Shown here piece after piece: positions 24,300 to 35,839 of a stretch of 64,000 nucleotides of DNA. The number at the start of each line of letters is the position of its first letter. Positions within the stretch are counted from its first letter, which is position 1. The stretch lies in NCBI GenBank assembly GCA_036924285.1, contig JAYKYS010000015.1, forward strand, positions 1,054,001 to 1,118,000, given 5' to 3'. Below the pieces are notes generated by a model. It searched no databases. It saw nothing but the letters and a program-made list of their open reading frames with translations, and was not told the DNA's origin. The DNA is from Asterella californica (taxonomy: Eukaryota > Streptophyta > Marchantiopsida > Marchantiales > Aytoniaceae). The position numbers and the translations under genes are program-made.

Positions 24300-25130
24300 G
24301 TTAGATTATGATCGTCTCCAGCCTTAATTACAGGTAGGGTTTGCAATGGGAGCTTGGGCAATGACAATCTATCTGACAACTGCTTGGGTCACCGTCGTTC
24401 AACGTTGAGCTGGTGGCTCATATTATATTCTCTTCCTTCCAGGCTCTTTCTTGCAAACACCTCAAGTTCGTGCAGCTTGTGTCCAGGGGCCCTTGGGCTA
24501 ACCGGCATCCTTTGTATTCTCAACCGGAGGGGTTTAAATTTGACAAAACGATAAATTATTTGTTGAAAAAACTGAAGAAACCGAGAAATGATAAAAATAA
24601 ATCCGTTTACGTTCATTGTCGTCGGATAATTTCCGGTTCCGGAAAAGTTTTACCCCGACCACTGCTTGTGCCTCGACATGCGAAGGATATCAGTCCAAAT
24701 TATTTGCTGCTCCTGGCCTTCAGGTCAGCCTTGAATGCAAGCTGCCCGCCCACTCATGCTCAACAGGCCGCGCCTCTACCGCTTCTCTATCATGTTCTTT
24801 TACTTTCTTTACCTACTTGGCAACAAGAATCATATCTGCTGTTACTTGTTACTCCATGGCGTTACTGCTGCCGTCATCGTTGCCTTTTGCTTTTTGCCGG
24901 TTCCTTCTCTCGGTCACTCGGTTCAGACATCTTTTTCGCCGTGAGACTTTCTGCTGCTCTTGCACGGAGGACTCGACCTCAAGCCACTTCACTGCCGACA
25001 CGGCCAGTTTACACTTCGCTGCAGGTTGCGGTTCGGTCCTCCGGCCGCATTCTGACTTTCTTGGGAATTCAGGGATATCTCCTCCGGCTTCCCGCTCGCT
25101 ACTACGGGAGTTCTCTATGTTTGTTGCGTA
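24300..25130 (-). pseudogene. Possible eroded gag-like coding remnant
   Basis: This GC-richer stretch is bounded on the right by a MITE. On the minus strand an ~80-codon open segment (about 25060 down to 24812) is highly charged and rich in Arg, Lys, Glu and Gln. It is followed in the same frame by TAA, TAG and TGA stops alternating with further charged sequence. The hydrophobic plus-strand frames here are best read as its antisense shadow. No domain is recognised and the identity as retroelement gag is a guess. The segment near 24500-24530 shares ~28 bp with 50131-50160. Confidence 0.25.
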
Positions 25131-25133
25131 CTA

Positions 25134-25469
25134 GGGCGTGTAAAAAGTTGTAACTTTTGGAAAATATTCATATTACGGCTGTGATTTCGTTTTCGACTAT
25201 TTTTAGAGACACTTGTAAAAATTCACTATGATTGTCTTTAATTTACTTTTTCTTCAAATCGTACGTGAATTTCAGTAGATAAATCAAAAACTTAAGAAAT
25301 TTACTAAAATGATAAATAAATCAAAAGATAAAAAGAATATAAGACATTACAGTGAGTCAAAATCACCATCCCGAGCAATACCCAGGTCTAGACAAAACTT
25401 CCCTTACCAAACTACGACCATTTTCCTTCTGGTAGTTAGAGAATATTTCGTTCTAGCTTTAACACTCCA
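25134..25469 (+). mobile_element. MITE copy with both ends (GTGTCAAAG family)
   Basis: TA at 25132-25133 precedes GGGCGTGTAAAAAG, and the right end AGCTTTAACACTCCA is followed by TA at 25470-25471. The internal TTTAATTTACTTTTT and GTGAATTTCAG match the copy at 31.0 kb, and TCTAGACAAAACTT matches those at 15.9 and 31.1 kb. It is 336 bp long and non-coding. Confidence 0.75.
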
Positions 25470-25471
25470 TA

Positions 25472-26140
25472 CTAGCATTGGTGCCTAGCTTGTTGCTTAC
25501 TCGGCTACTTGAGGAGTCCCATTGGTACCTTTACGGCAAAGCCCACTTGCTCCCTGGCTCTGTGCGTTGTACGTGGTTCATTCCAGGGAGGAGTGTTGCC
25601 ACTGCACTGATCGCCATGCTGTCCGTATTGTTAAAGATTTTACGGGGGCGCTCCCGCCTTCTGTTGAGAAATTAGGGACACTCAAACTTAGTTTCTAAGG
25701 AACTCTCATAAAAGTTTTTGCATGTTTTAACTACTTTTACTGTCAAATTTCCAGTCTACTTCCGTAAACGACATCTCCGGAACAGCAATAAAATAATCTG
25801 AATTTAATTACTACATACGTTCTGCAATCTCTGAAAAATCTTGAAAGTTTAGACTTTCGTGTTCTCATCTGAACCCTGTAATTTCGTTATGGGAAAGGTT
25901 TGAATTGCTTTAATAGAGGATATATTTTTGCTATGCGTTAGCATAGTTATATGTTGATGGTGAAAATAAAAATACGAGTTCTGGAGAACATTTTGTCTAC
26001 TTTCGGTTATTGGAAAAGACCTGAATGTTATGTGGAATTTCTATAATAATGTATAAAGAAAAATTAAAATTTACTATAGGTGTTAAATGTTAACCATCCA
26101 AGAATTGCGTAAAGTGTAAACCGGCAGAGGCCGAGAGAAA
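25472..26140. other. AT-rich spacer, nothing recognised
   Basis: No coding or repeat signal beyond short open frames. Confidence 0.5.
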
Positions 26141-26144
26141 TTTA

Positions 26145-27130
26145 TTAACCGGGTCTTGTAGAGGCGCCCCCTCTTGCCAGCCCGTGACTAGACGAAAATG
26201 CCCACTTGGTACAGTAGTGTTCGAATTTAACGACCTCCGTCCTGTCCTGCTGACTACCGTCCTCTATCCTGCTGTTCTGCCTACCGCTCTTCGACCTCCT
26301 TCTGCGGCATTGGTTCTTCGGATGAGCTTTGTCATCCGACTCTTGGTGTCTCTGTTGCTCGCGCGCGTGACTGCGCTCCGGATTCTCGTTCTTCACCCTC
26401 CAGTTCGCATCGATGTTACTACGATCTCTTCGCTTGTGCTTCGTTCGCTCTTTCTTGTGGCCGTGCTCCTCATTTTTGTTCTCCCGTTTCTGACTCTCAC
26501 TCTACCTCCCGCTCGTGAATTGTTTCTCCCAGTGAGGCCGAGGCTTACCACGCGAATTTATCCTCTCCGCTCTCGCCTTGGTGTTCCACGCCCTCTCAAA
26601 ATTCAGCTTCTCCTCGTTCCTGTCACGCCAAGTGTACTCACTCTCGTCCTTCGTGTGTTTAAATTTCGCATTCGATCTCTACCTCTGCTGTCTTTTCGCT
26701 TAGGTATTGTTATCCTTCGTCCGTTTCCGTTCTGGTCTCATTCAATTCTCTTTGTGAAGAATCCTCGACTTGTCCCACCTCCCTACGTCTCGGATTTGCA
26801 CTATCTTGTCCCGTCGTCGCATTCCTGGCATTGATTTCCTAACTCGGATTCTTGCCCTACCTGTTCTCCAGGTTCCTTCTTCCAATTTCGCGGATGCCTT
26901 CAGTTTGTGCTTGGAAGAAAGCAGTGTTGAGTCTTTGCCTGATTCTCTCGATGTCCGTCTTGGCCGATATCAGTTTCGCCTTTTCCTTCTTGGACAGGTT
27001 CCTCACTTCCGTCATCGTCTCGATCGTGGTGGTCACATTCTGGAGAGTCACCTGCATCGGTACATCTTTGAATCTCTTATGGAAAACCGCCTCATTCCTC
27101 TCCCCCCTGACTGGCTACAGCTTGTAATTC
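26145..27130 (-). pseudogene. Eroded charged coding region, gag-like, many TGA stops
   Basis: The plus strand shows long hydrophobic open frames, but the minus strand reads as a Glu/Arg/Gln-rich protein typical of retroelement gag N-termini or linkers. One ~67-residue piece (27057-26857) is predicted helical and contains LSKKEKAKLISAK and RIRQRL. Downstream in the same frame the text stays charged but is broken by many TGA codons at places where CGA (Arg) is plausible, as expected from CpG deamination. No catalytic domain is visible. It may belong to the same kind of element as the remnant at 24300-25130. Confidence 0.35.
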
Positions 27131-27259
27131 TAGTACTCGAGCCATTTCAAACTATCATTAACATCCGAGAAAAAGAAATGAGGTTGACTTCAAGTGCGTG
27201 TTCTCAGAATGTTACAATGGATGTTGCTGTAACTCTGTCAACTTATAAATCCATCTGAC

Positions 27260-29535
27260 GATACGCACACGTCAAACATCTATATACCGGAATTACAGTC
27301 TGTCGCAAGTCAAGGGTTTGATCGAGTAACAAAACATAAAGAAGGGTCTGAGAAAGCTCTACAAACGTTCCGGTCGAATTTCTGGTTATTCTAAATCTCA
27401 AACAGAAATACATAACAGTATTTGATGTGACCATGAATATACGGTTCCGTGCCGAATACATATTCGTACCAACACTAATATCCGTGATCAGTTAATCACC
27501 TCACGGAAATAGCATTACCGGCACTAACTGCACTTAATAGTCTAAATCTGTCGGGTACTTCCGTTCCACGCGGAGGAGAAAGAGCGCTCTAAATACTTTT
27601 AGCATCGTACCATTTAGTTTAGTTTACACTAAATGTGATTAAGCGTTCGTTTAGTTGACGTATGTGTCGGAGGAGAAGAGGTGGTATTCTGTCTTGAGCA
27701 GACGTGCGATCGACGTAAGTATCAAGTCGGATGGTGAGGATGCCATTAGGATTAACAACTTCTCATCGATACTAGAAGCGGGTATTTAGGAATAAATTCT
27801 TATAAAACTATGAAACACTTCTGGAAATATCAACAAGTTCTGCTTTCTCCATGTTCACTATCTTGGTCTAAGTTTCTATAGTTATTAATTGCTAAGGAAA
27901 CAATAGCTGAGGTTATTGTTCAATCACGAAGTATTATGGTTACAAAATATCAATCATCAAAGTGTACAAAAAAGTGACTGGGTTGATTGTAGTGCTTAAA
28001 GGTTAAAGGTGCTAAAGGATGGTGAGGCTTAGGACTAATATATGTGCTGCTAAAAGGTGAAAACACGACAAGAGTCGGTAGCGGGAGGAAAATCTCGCTG
28101 GATCATTGGAGAAAATCATCCTAATATTATAATAGAAATGACCGGATGGTAACAAGTTTTGAATAGTCGCGGTGAGTTTAACGAAATAAGTTTTATTCTA
28201 TTTTCCAAATTTATAAGTTTTGTTCTAATCTGATCTTTCTTGTGAATCTTTACACTTTATACGAAAAAATAATTGAAATAAGTAAAGTGCAAAGAGGTGT
28301 AATAAAGCCATGAATTGTAAACGAAGAGTAATTTACTTTTCTAGTTGTGCTTAATTTAAAACCAAATCCTTCCAAGATGAAAGGTTTGGTCACTTTTTGA
28401 TTTTAATTTGTGGATGCATTTTGAGGAGGAGAAAGGTGTAATTCTCGTTGTAACGAAATATGATTGTAACTATATTTAATTCGAGAATGCATTCATCGCA
28501 GACAGATTTGTAACTGTACTTTATTTAACTGATGGACCATCAATAATTTAATCAACTTTGAACCACGAAGTCAGAAAGAGAATTCGAAACTTTACTTTTG
28601 CATTTACTTAGAAAAAGTATATGCAACATTATATATGGGAGTACAGACGAAATTGTGATAAATGAATAAACTTTTATCTAAGATCATTATTCTTATTTAT
28701 AACGATGGAAAGATGAATTTGCATGAAGGTTTTCACTTGTACATGTCCATTTCTAGAGTGAACTCAACAGTCCCAGAGTAATAAAAGTTACTTTGGATTC
28801 ATAGACAGTAGAATGTTGAGCTTGAGTTGGATTACCGAGAAACCTTTTGCTAACTCAACTCTCGTAAACAAAATATTGGACAACTAAATTACCATTATAC
28901 TTTAGATATGTTTTATTTCAACTCACCAAAACAAAGTATGTTCAAGTAAAAACTTCAAGTTGCCTCATATGCCAGATATGTTCTCAGTTTCATGCCTCGA
29001 ACATAAAATATTCTCCGTCCTTCCCTTCAAGAGAGCTACAAGGCCGTATAGGCCTATAACCTTTACTGAGATGAGAAAAAAGAAGACAAGGATGCCACCC
29101 CCTCTATGTTCTAATCTGATGACATCTTGTGGAAAATGCCACATTCATTGATGCACTTTTGGGTCCCGATCTCGATGATCCTGATACTAATGCTACTACT
29201 ACTACTACTCCAAACACTTGTTACCTGTTTCTCGTGCTCACGTGGTCTTGATACCTCGCTTGTTTTCTAGCATGTCTATCACATCTTTTCTTCATGGTGG
29301 ATGATTTCTCATAGTCTTGTATCGGTGAATGGCTTTGTGTTGCCATCTTGTCTAGTTAGAGAGAAAGACGAGACCCAATGAATAGCAAACGGATGGGAAG
29401 ACCCCATCAAGCCTCACAAGGGAATGAAGGACACGAAGGTCCAAGCAACAACCACCCTGAAGGGAAGAACCTCCGGGCTCAGTAGCTATCAATAGCTCTA
29501 GAATCGTCTGTCGCACCTATAATGTCGGAGACCAG
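27260..29535. other. AT-rich spacer
   Basis: No supported gene. A short (CTA)5 microsatellite lies at 29193-29208. Confidence 0.5.
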
Positions 29536-29539
29536 AAAG

Positions 29540-30345
29540 TCAGTAACTCTACAAACAACTGACGCGAAGAGACATCACCTACTGCGATTGCTCTCTTGAG
29601 AACGGCTCCTGCTAAAGCTCTCTGTAGAGCAATGAAAACTCGCTGTCTAAAAAACGTGGTGCAGAAAAAAAGAGAAAGTGGTACCTCTGGCGCCTCTCAT
29701 GATAAGCTCTAGCACAGTCTCTTAGAAAGACGTCGAACTCCAAACCTGTCGATCCGTATATCTCCAAAACTAAAAGGATGAAGCGATGTCTCACTTGCAT
29801 ACGCCTATACTTGGTCACCTTCGCTGCTGCCGCCACGCCTGCAGCTCATCCTGGGGGATGGATAATCACCTGTGCCGCCACTGAGTCTCGTGTCGGATCC
29901 GTGACAACCACATCAGCCACTGAGACCTGATCCTCTCTCATCATGTACAAGTCAGCTCTCACTGATCTTCTTGTCTGAAAGACATATCAACGCTCTCTCC
30001 ACGTCATGTGACCGCTCTCCCGTGCTAAGGCAAACACGACATCTTTGATGACATCATGGGTAGCTATCCGCTCTCCACCATGAAGACATCGAGCAAGATG
30101 ACGACCCGATGTGTCGAGCGAGACACCGCACTCGCAAGTGGATAGTGCCGAAGCAACAGGCTGGACCAAGCCTAGACGGACCTCATCGCTGTAGAGAAGA
30201 TAGTCGGTGGGAGTCGGAACACTCTAATGCAAGGTTGAGCTATGAGCCAAGAGCCTGCGCCCTTGCCCGAACACAGTCCTTGTCTAGTTACATCTCCACG
30301 ATGTGTCCAAGTGCATGTTCGTGATTTTGTTGAGGGTGCAAGAGT
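29540..30345 (-). pseudogene. Eroded C-terminus of a reverse-transcriptase protein with nuclease-like tail
   Basis: The minus strand carries, in order, GKGAGSWLIA (30340-30172 frame), which resembles the G-AG-WL motif after the thumb of non-LTR-type reverse transcriptases. After a frameshift near 30172 comes a Cys/His module, CECG with HLARC and GGERIATHD (frame ending 29987). Past a TGA there is VADVVVTDP, then AAAAKVTKYRR and a hydrophobic LLVLEIYG. The D-V-V-V-T and K-x2-K-Y spacing looks like the PD-(D/E)XK-type domain found at the end of such proteins. A further frameshift near 29640 leads to RQRVFIALQRA, a typical last helix. The RT catalytic core is absent, so this is a 5'-truncated, inactive relic. 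Motif matches are from memory of the families; the exact family is uncertain. Confidence 0.5.
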
Positions 30346-30928
30346 TCGAGCTCCAGTTTTGACAGTTATTTCGCTGACTCGAATCTTCAGTCCGACACGA
30401 GTCTTCGAGTCGATGAGCACTCCTTTCTGTCATTCTGCATAATCTTTAGGTGAACTGATTTTGGCTTTCGCTACTTATTATTAGTTTACCGTGGTGACAA
30501 AAGGATCCACGTAGCGACTGCGCTGTTACTCCTTTCAGATATGGTTTTGTTATTGTGCAGTCGTTGTTTATAGAGCTTTACTTAACGTTCAAGAGTTTCC
30601 GAGCTCTATTACTATCACCATATTTTTAAGTTATAATGGTTAAAACAAAGTTGAAAAGTAGAAATTGACGTAAAAAAAAGCTTTACAAGAAGAGATTTTT
30701 TTTGTATCGTGCACTTCTCTCTAGTCGTTTTCACTTATCACGAATGGAGAAAAACACTTCACTTGCTAATTCTCTCGAAACAAGCTATTTAGTTATTTCT
30801 TGTGCCTAGGATATCTCTCAATATTTGTTTTAGTCTATCCTTGCCTGTAGGGTTTGTGGTCTCCGTCCCAGTAGGTAACATGTTAGCTCTACTCGTATTA
30901 ATTTCTCTATCGTGGTTGGATATAGTAA
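30346..30928. other. Spacer, nothing recognised
   Basis: This may include further upstream remains of the RT relic, but no frame is convincing. Confidence 0.4.
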
Positions 30929-30930
30929 TA

Positions 30931-31180
30931 GGGCGCATCAAAGCTGGAACCTTTGAAAAATATTTATCGCTCGAGAGCGATGTTACTGTATCTTTTTAAT
31001 TTACTTTTTGCTATAACGGAAGTGAGTTTCAGCCGTAAGCAAGTTCAAGACTGAGAGAATTTACTTTTAACAATTCAAAAACACCACCCTAAGCGATACA
31101 CGATTCTAGACAAAATCGTCTTTAAAACAAACCATAGTCCTTTTTGGACGTTTGAGAATTTCTTGTTGAACATTTAACTC
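30931..31180 (+). mobile_element. MITE copy (GTGTCAAAG family)
   Basis: TA then GGGCGCATCAAAGCTGGAAC at the left, matching the family's left end and the AAAATATTTAT that follows. The internal CAATTCAAAAACACCACCCT and TCTAGACAAAAT are among the best preserved. The right end (CATTTAACTC, then TTAA) is diverged. Confidence 0.7.
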
Positions 31181-34100
31181 TTAAGTCAAAACGAGTTGTT
31201 TTGACCTATGTTGTTTTACGTTATTAAAATTTGAATTTAAAATAACTATGACATGTTAAAAAGTAAAATTAACTCATCACATAATCCATAATTGGTCCAT
31301 AGAAACCCGCTCCAAAGAGTATACGACTGGACACATGTCACCACCAACATTGATTTTCCATCTTGGAAGAAATGAATATGCACACTTCTTTCCAGAATCG
31401 AAATAGTTGAGCGCCAAAGTTCTGTCTGATGGACACGTCAACACATGCTCCTTGAATAGGAGGCAGTGAAGAGAAGTCTCTCTCTCTCCTGGTCCACCAG
31501 GAGTAGTATCCGCTAACATGCAGAGTATAGAACTACTTCCACTAATCGTAATATAATAGAGTGCACACGGACCTGCTGATAATGAATGAGAGAGAACAGA
31601 TGAACAAAAACTGCTTACACAGACAGAGAAACTGATTGATCTGAACTGGCATCGGTGAACACGTGCGCTCTACGGAAGGGACAACGGACGATACGCTTCA
31701 ACTCCTGGGACTACCGTAGGACTGTACTTTGTCGTAATAATACTAACAGGAGTACGGAGAGACACATGAAGCGAAGAGTGTACGCCAGATTCTGAGAAAT
31801 ATTTCCCGACTTACGATTTGCTGCTAGTACTACTTGGTGACCGATCATGATTGACTGGGGGCAGACTCGAGTTTTATTCTTACTCGCTTGCTCGCTGGGC
31901 TCCGGTACGTTACACTGGTCGGGTTACGTAGGCCCATCTGGTCCGGACGGTTAGTTCGAGACCAGGCAGATGGATGCATGCTGGTAGTTTCTTTCTGTAA
32001 TTATTATCCGATACTTTCATGGTAATCTACGGTACTCATCCTCTCCCTCTCCGCTCTGGCCCTGATCCTCTCTCGACTCTCGAGTCTCGTCTCAACTAGA
32101 CTCGGAGTTGAACTCTACTCTTATTATTAACTGATGTCGTGCGACTCTGCCGTAATCTGCACCGTCCGATGAGCTTGTATGTAAATCACAACTTATGGTT
32201 ATTATCAAAGTACGGTAGAGCTATTAATCCGAGCAGAGTTAATGTGATGCTCAACTATGGGGCCTCGGGTACGAACTCCTCTCTGCAACGGAGAGACTCG
32301 GTACTTATTGTTCTGACTGTACAAATATTTGACGTTCCTTTTCTTTTCTTTTGATACACAGTTTTGACAGTAGATTCCTCATGAGATGCTAGAGCCTAGA
32401 AGGTCGGTCTGTCTGGGAATGGATATGAACTCAGGTTAGGTTCCATTTGACCGGTAGACCATGTCACCATTGCGTCCTAAAGTCCACGTTGTCCATTCAC
32501 TGCGGATTCATGAGAATCTGTACAGTACGCTATACGCCACTCCGGTAGATGTACAACCATTACAGTAACTGTTCCAGAAGGTAGTGTAAAAGTTCCAGTT
32601 ATTATTTACTTGGGTAGACCCTGTTTGCCAGTGGCATCTTATTCGTTCCCACGCTTTCCGTGCGGTTCTCGGTTTCCCTTCACCCGTTATTTGTGTGGAA
32701 CATCCGCTCCGGAAAACGCAACAAGAGGAATGCGGGAGAGAAGAAAAGAGTGATGAAAATTCTATAGGTAATAGTTGCTAGAACACTCACTACATAAAGA
32801 AAACACGTGACTGTGACATGCTAGCATCTAGTGATGCACGCTAAACCGACGTATAAGTTGAAGTCTTTTCTCGTTTTCGTGTAGTGGACCGGCTTCTACA
32901 AAATTTAGGCTTCAGGTTTTCACTTCCAAGATGTTCATGGAGAGAAATAGTGACTTTTGATCTACTTTCAGATCTACATTCTCACTGCACCAAGTGATAG
33001 AACTCATTGTAAGATTTTCATGGGCACTTCATGTACTTCATCTTGATATTAACAACGATATTCTGGTGTTCCAAAGAAAAAAAACCAAGCTAGATGTTAG
33101 CTCTATCTTGTGTCGTGTGTTATTTCGTGTTGTGTCATGACGACGATTCATTTATGAATTTTCTGAACTTGCTCCTAGTGATGATTTGACCTCATGATAT
33201 CGTATGACTAGTCCAGTATAGCAATTTTAGTTTGTGGATCATCCCAAATGGAGTTATGGAGTAGGAGTTAAGGATGACTTTCACGTTTTAAGATTTTTTG
33301 ATGAACAAGGATGACGTGTTAAGCGTTGATGTGCCACCAAGAGTTACAATATTCTATAAATTTCTGACGTTAAATTTGCTAAACATGGACAAAAGTACTA
33401 CTTCTCGATGATCTTGCAGTACGCATGTAAGTCACATGGAGGACCGATTGATGAGATGATGATACACATGACGACAACGAGAAGAATTGATACTAGTATC
33501 ACTTCTTTAGTGATGACAAAGCACAACGGGTTAGCTTAAGGATGTGCTTCTAGATATTACTTAAGCATTGAAGAATATTCTTTGAGAGATCACTTTAGGG
33601 TTTTGACATTTTACGTTGAGAATCTCATGACTTTTTTGCCGTGATTTTTAGAATTGGGTCCGAACGGATTTTTTGGATATTTAGGTGAGAGAGACGACTA
33701 GTGATGAAGACGAACAATGATACATGTATCACTTCTAGAAACTACAAAGAGTTGAACCAAGAGAGAAGTGATACTAGTATCACTACTAGTTTCACGAAAA
33801 GACTTCTGTCAATTTTCGTAAGGTTGAGAAGCAGAGAAATCAAGATTGTTTTACGGAGTGAAGTTAAAGTTACAAAGCTCGGTTACAGGAGAACTTAGTA
33901 CCGTTGAAGAGAAGTGTAGGTTTTCTAGTGCCATTAAGAACTCAGGATTTGGATCAATGAGGAGGGAATTGCAAGTTTACCATTAGTGAAAAAAAGTGAT
34001 GTGTATAGCACTTGACAACTTCGGACAGATTTATTTTAGTCTAGGAGAGTCGGTTTGAGAAGAGTGAGGTATTGTTAAGAAGCATTCTCCGCGGTCTTTT

Positions 34101-35815
34101 GACAGGAACGATTAGATTTTATTCCGAGTGTTTGATTTTCGAGTAGAAATCACTAACTCTGAAAGTTCTCTGTAAATTTTGTGTATACACAAGTTGAGAT
34201 GTAAATAAACCGAAATAGTGTTTGTGTGCACTGATAGCTACTAATTTATCTACAACCAAGAGGTCGCTGCTCGTCTGGAAACATTACACAAACGACGATA
34301 CAGTAACATCACGCTCTTCTATTGCGATTTAAGTTTACATGTAATTCCAGCACGACTGCCGACCTGGTATGGTAACCTGCTGAACGATCGATTGCCTGTG
34401 GAGGATAGTATCAAGAAACGAAATGTTAAGAAGGGTGCGGTGTAGTCTGACTTTCGTACTGTGGGTGGGGTCAAGTAAATTCTTCTCCCGTTGTGTGGAT
34501 GGGAAGCTTTCGTCTACCACCCAAGAAAAGCAGCTGTCGTTTGGCGCTCCTGAACCGTATCCATATGCGATATATGCAGTCTTTTATCTGTAAAGAGACG
34601 AAAGGCTCCGGAAACTTGTGCTTGACACCTTCCTTTCTTTTTCGTTGTGGAGTACTCTAAGCGCGTGGGGTTCAACTTCTGTCTTTCCCGCCTATGGAAC
34701 TTTGGTGTCAGACCGTCTCTCTCACCTGAATCATCCGCCGCCAGTCACCACTTTACTCGCACTGAGTGTGACGACACGATAGAACATTCCGTCCTCCAAG
34801 AAGGACTCTTGGGACCTAGTTACGCAAGGCCGTCCCACACGTTTAGTTCCGCCCCTGTCATTGACTCCTGAACGTTCGGGTAGTACGGGCAAGTAGAGTA
34901 GTGAGTTCCGGTTGAAAATGTTCCTTTTCGCCGGAGATACACACAAAGGTGTCGGTAAATTCCATCGGGAAAATATTGTAACTAGCAAAACATAACATAA
35001 ACGTGACTCTAAGAAAATTACCGGCTGAATGCTGGTCCATGCCGTTAAACAGCCGGTTGTTTCAAGAAACCGAGCCGAGTTTGAGGGTCCGGGATGGACT
35101 ACGCAGTGAGAGCGGAGGCGCGATATCCGGCAGTAGGAAGGAAACGATGACGGACAAGGCAAGGATCCGTGCTGTATGCCGCGCGGGGAAAGGCGAGCGA
35201 AAGGTTGACGGTTTGAAGTGTAAAATGGGCTTCACTCAAGAGTAGGGGATACCATGAAGAACGGGCGCACTCGGTCAGGTCTAGGACAAATAATAATGAT
35301 TCGGCGCGAGGTTCTTAATAACTCACCACTTTCTAGTCTTATTAAACGAATAAACTGCGTACAGTAACTACAGTAGTTGGTCCGTACGATCACTACCCAG
35401 GAATCCAGGATAAGAAACCGTGAGCCGAGCAACGAGTTGCGTTTCACGGGCACGGAGTACAGTACTGTAGCGACTGTATACTGAAAATTCGACTGAAAAG
35501 CGTCTGGACTCGACACCATGCCCGATCTTCACGGATGGCGCCCATGTCCATGACATGACATGTCATAGCAGACTAATGGCCATAGTCGCCTTACAGTCAC
35601 TACAGTACAATTTCCAACTCCGGGACAGCGAAGAAGCCGAGGCTGAATTTGGAAGAGGGGGGAACTTGAAAGGAACTGATACCTGCCGGTTGAGAAAGGC
35701 TAGCGCGGAGCTCCGTACTGTAGCTCCAGTAGTAGCAATGCTAGTCAGTCTGGAGTCTGGACTGTGGAGTAGACTGACGTAGTGTGGTCTGTCTGGAATG
35801 TGTAGAGCCAAAGAC
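31181..35815. other. Spacer, no gene supported
   Basis: Short open frames only; the longest (34731-35162, minus) has no recognisable domain. Three palindromic GATACTAGTATCAC-type motifs occur at 33489, 33719 and 33770. The stretch 34600-36260 is GC-richer than its flanks. Confidence 0.45.
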
Positions 35816-35839
35816 TAGTAGTAGTAGTAGTAGTAGTAG
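35816..35839. repeat. (TAG)8 microsatellite
   Basis: Eight perfect TAG units. Confidence 0.95.

Noticed and set aside
24413..25153. 246-codon plus-strand open frame as a gene
   Set aside because: Low-complexity Leu/Ser/Arg/Cys composition overlapping several other frames; it runs across the edge of a MITE and has no domain.
26184..26834. 216-codon plus-strand open frame as a membrane protein gene
   Set aside because: Its hydrophobic Leu/Val/Pro/Arg composition is the antisense image of a Glu/Arg-rich minus-strand coding remnant, and there is no defined transmembrane topology.
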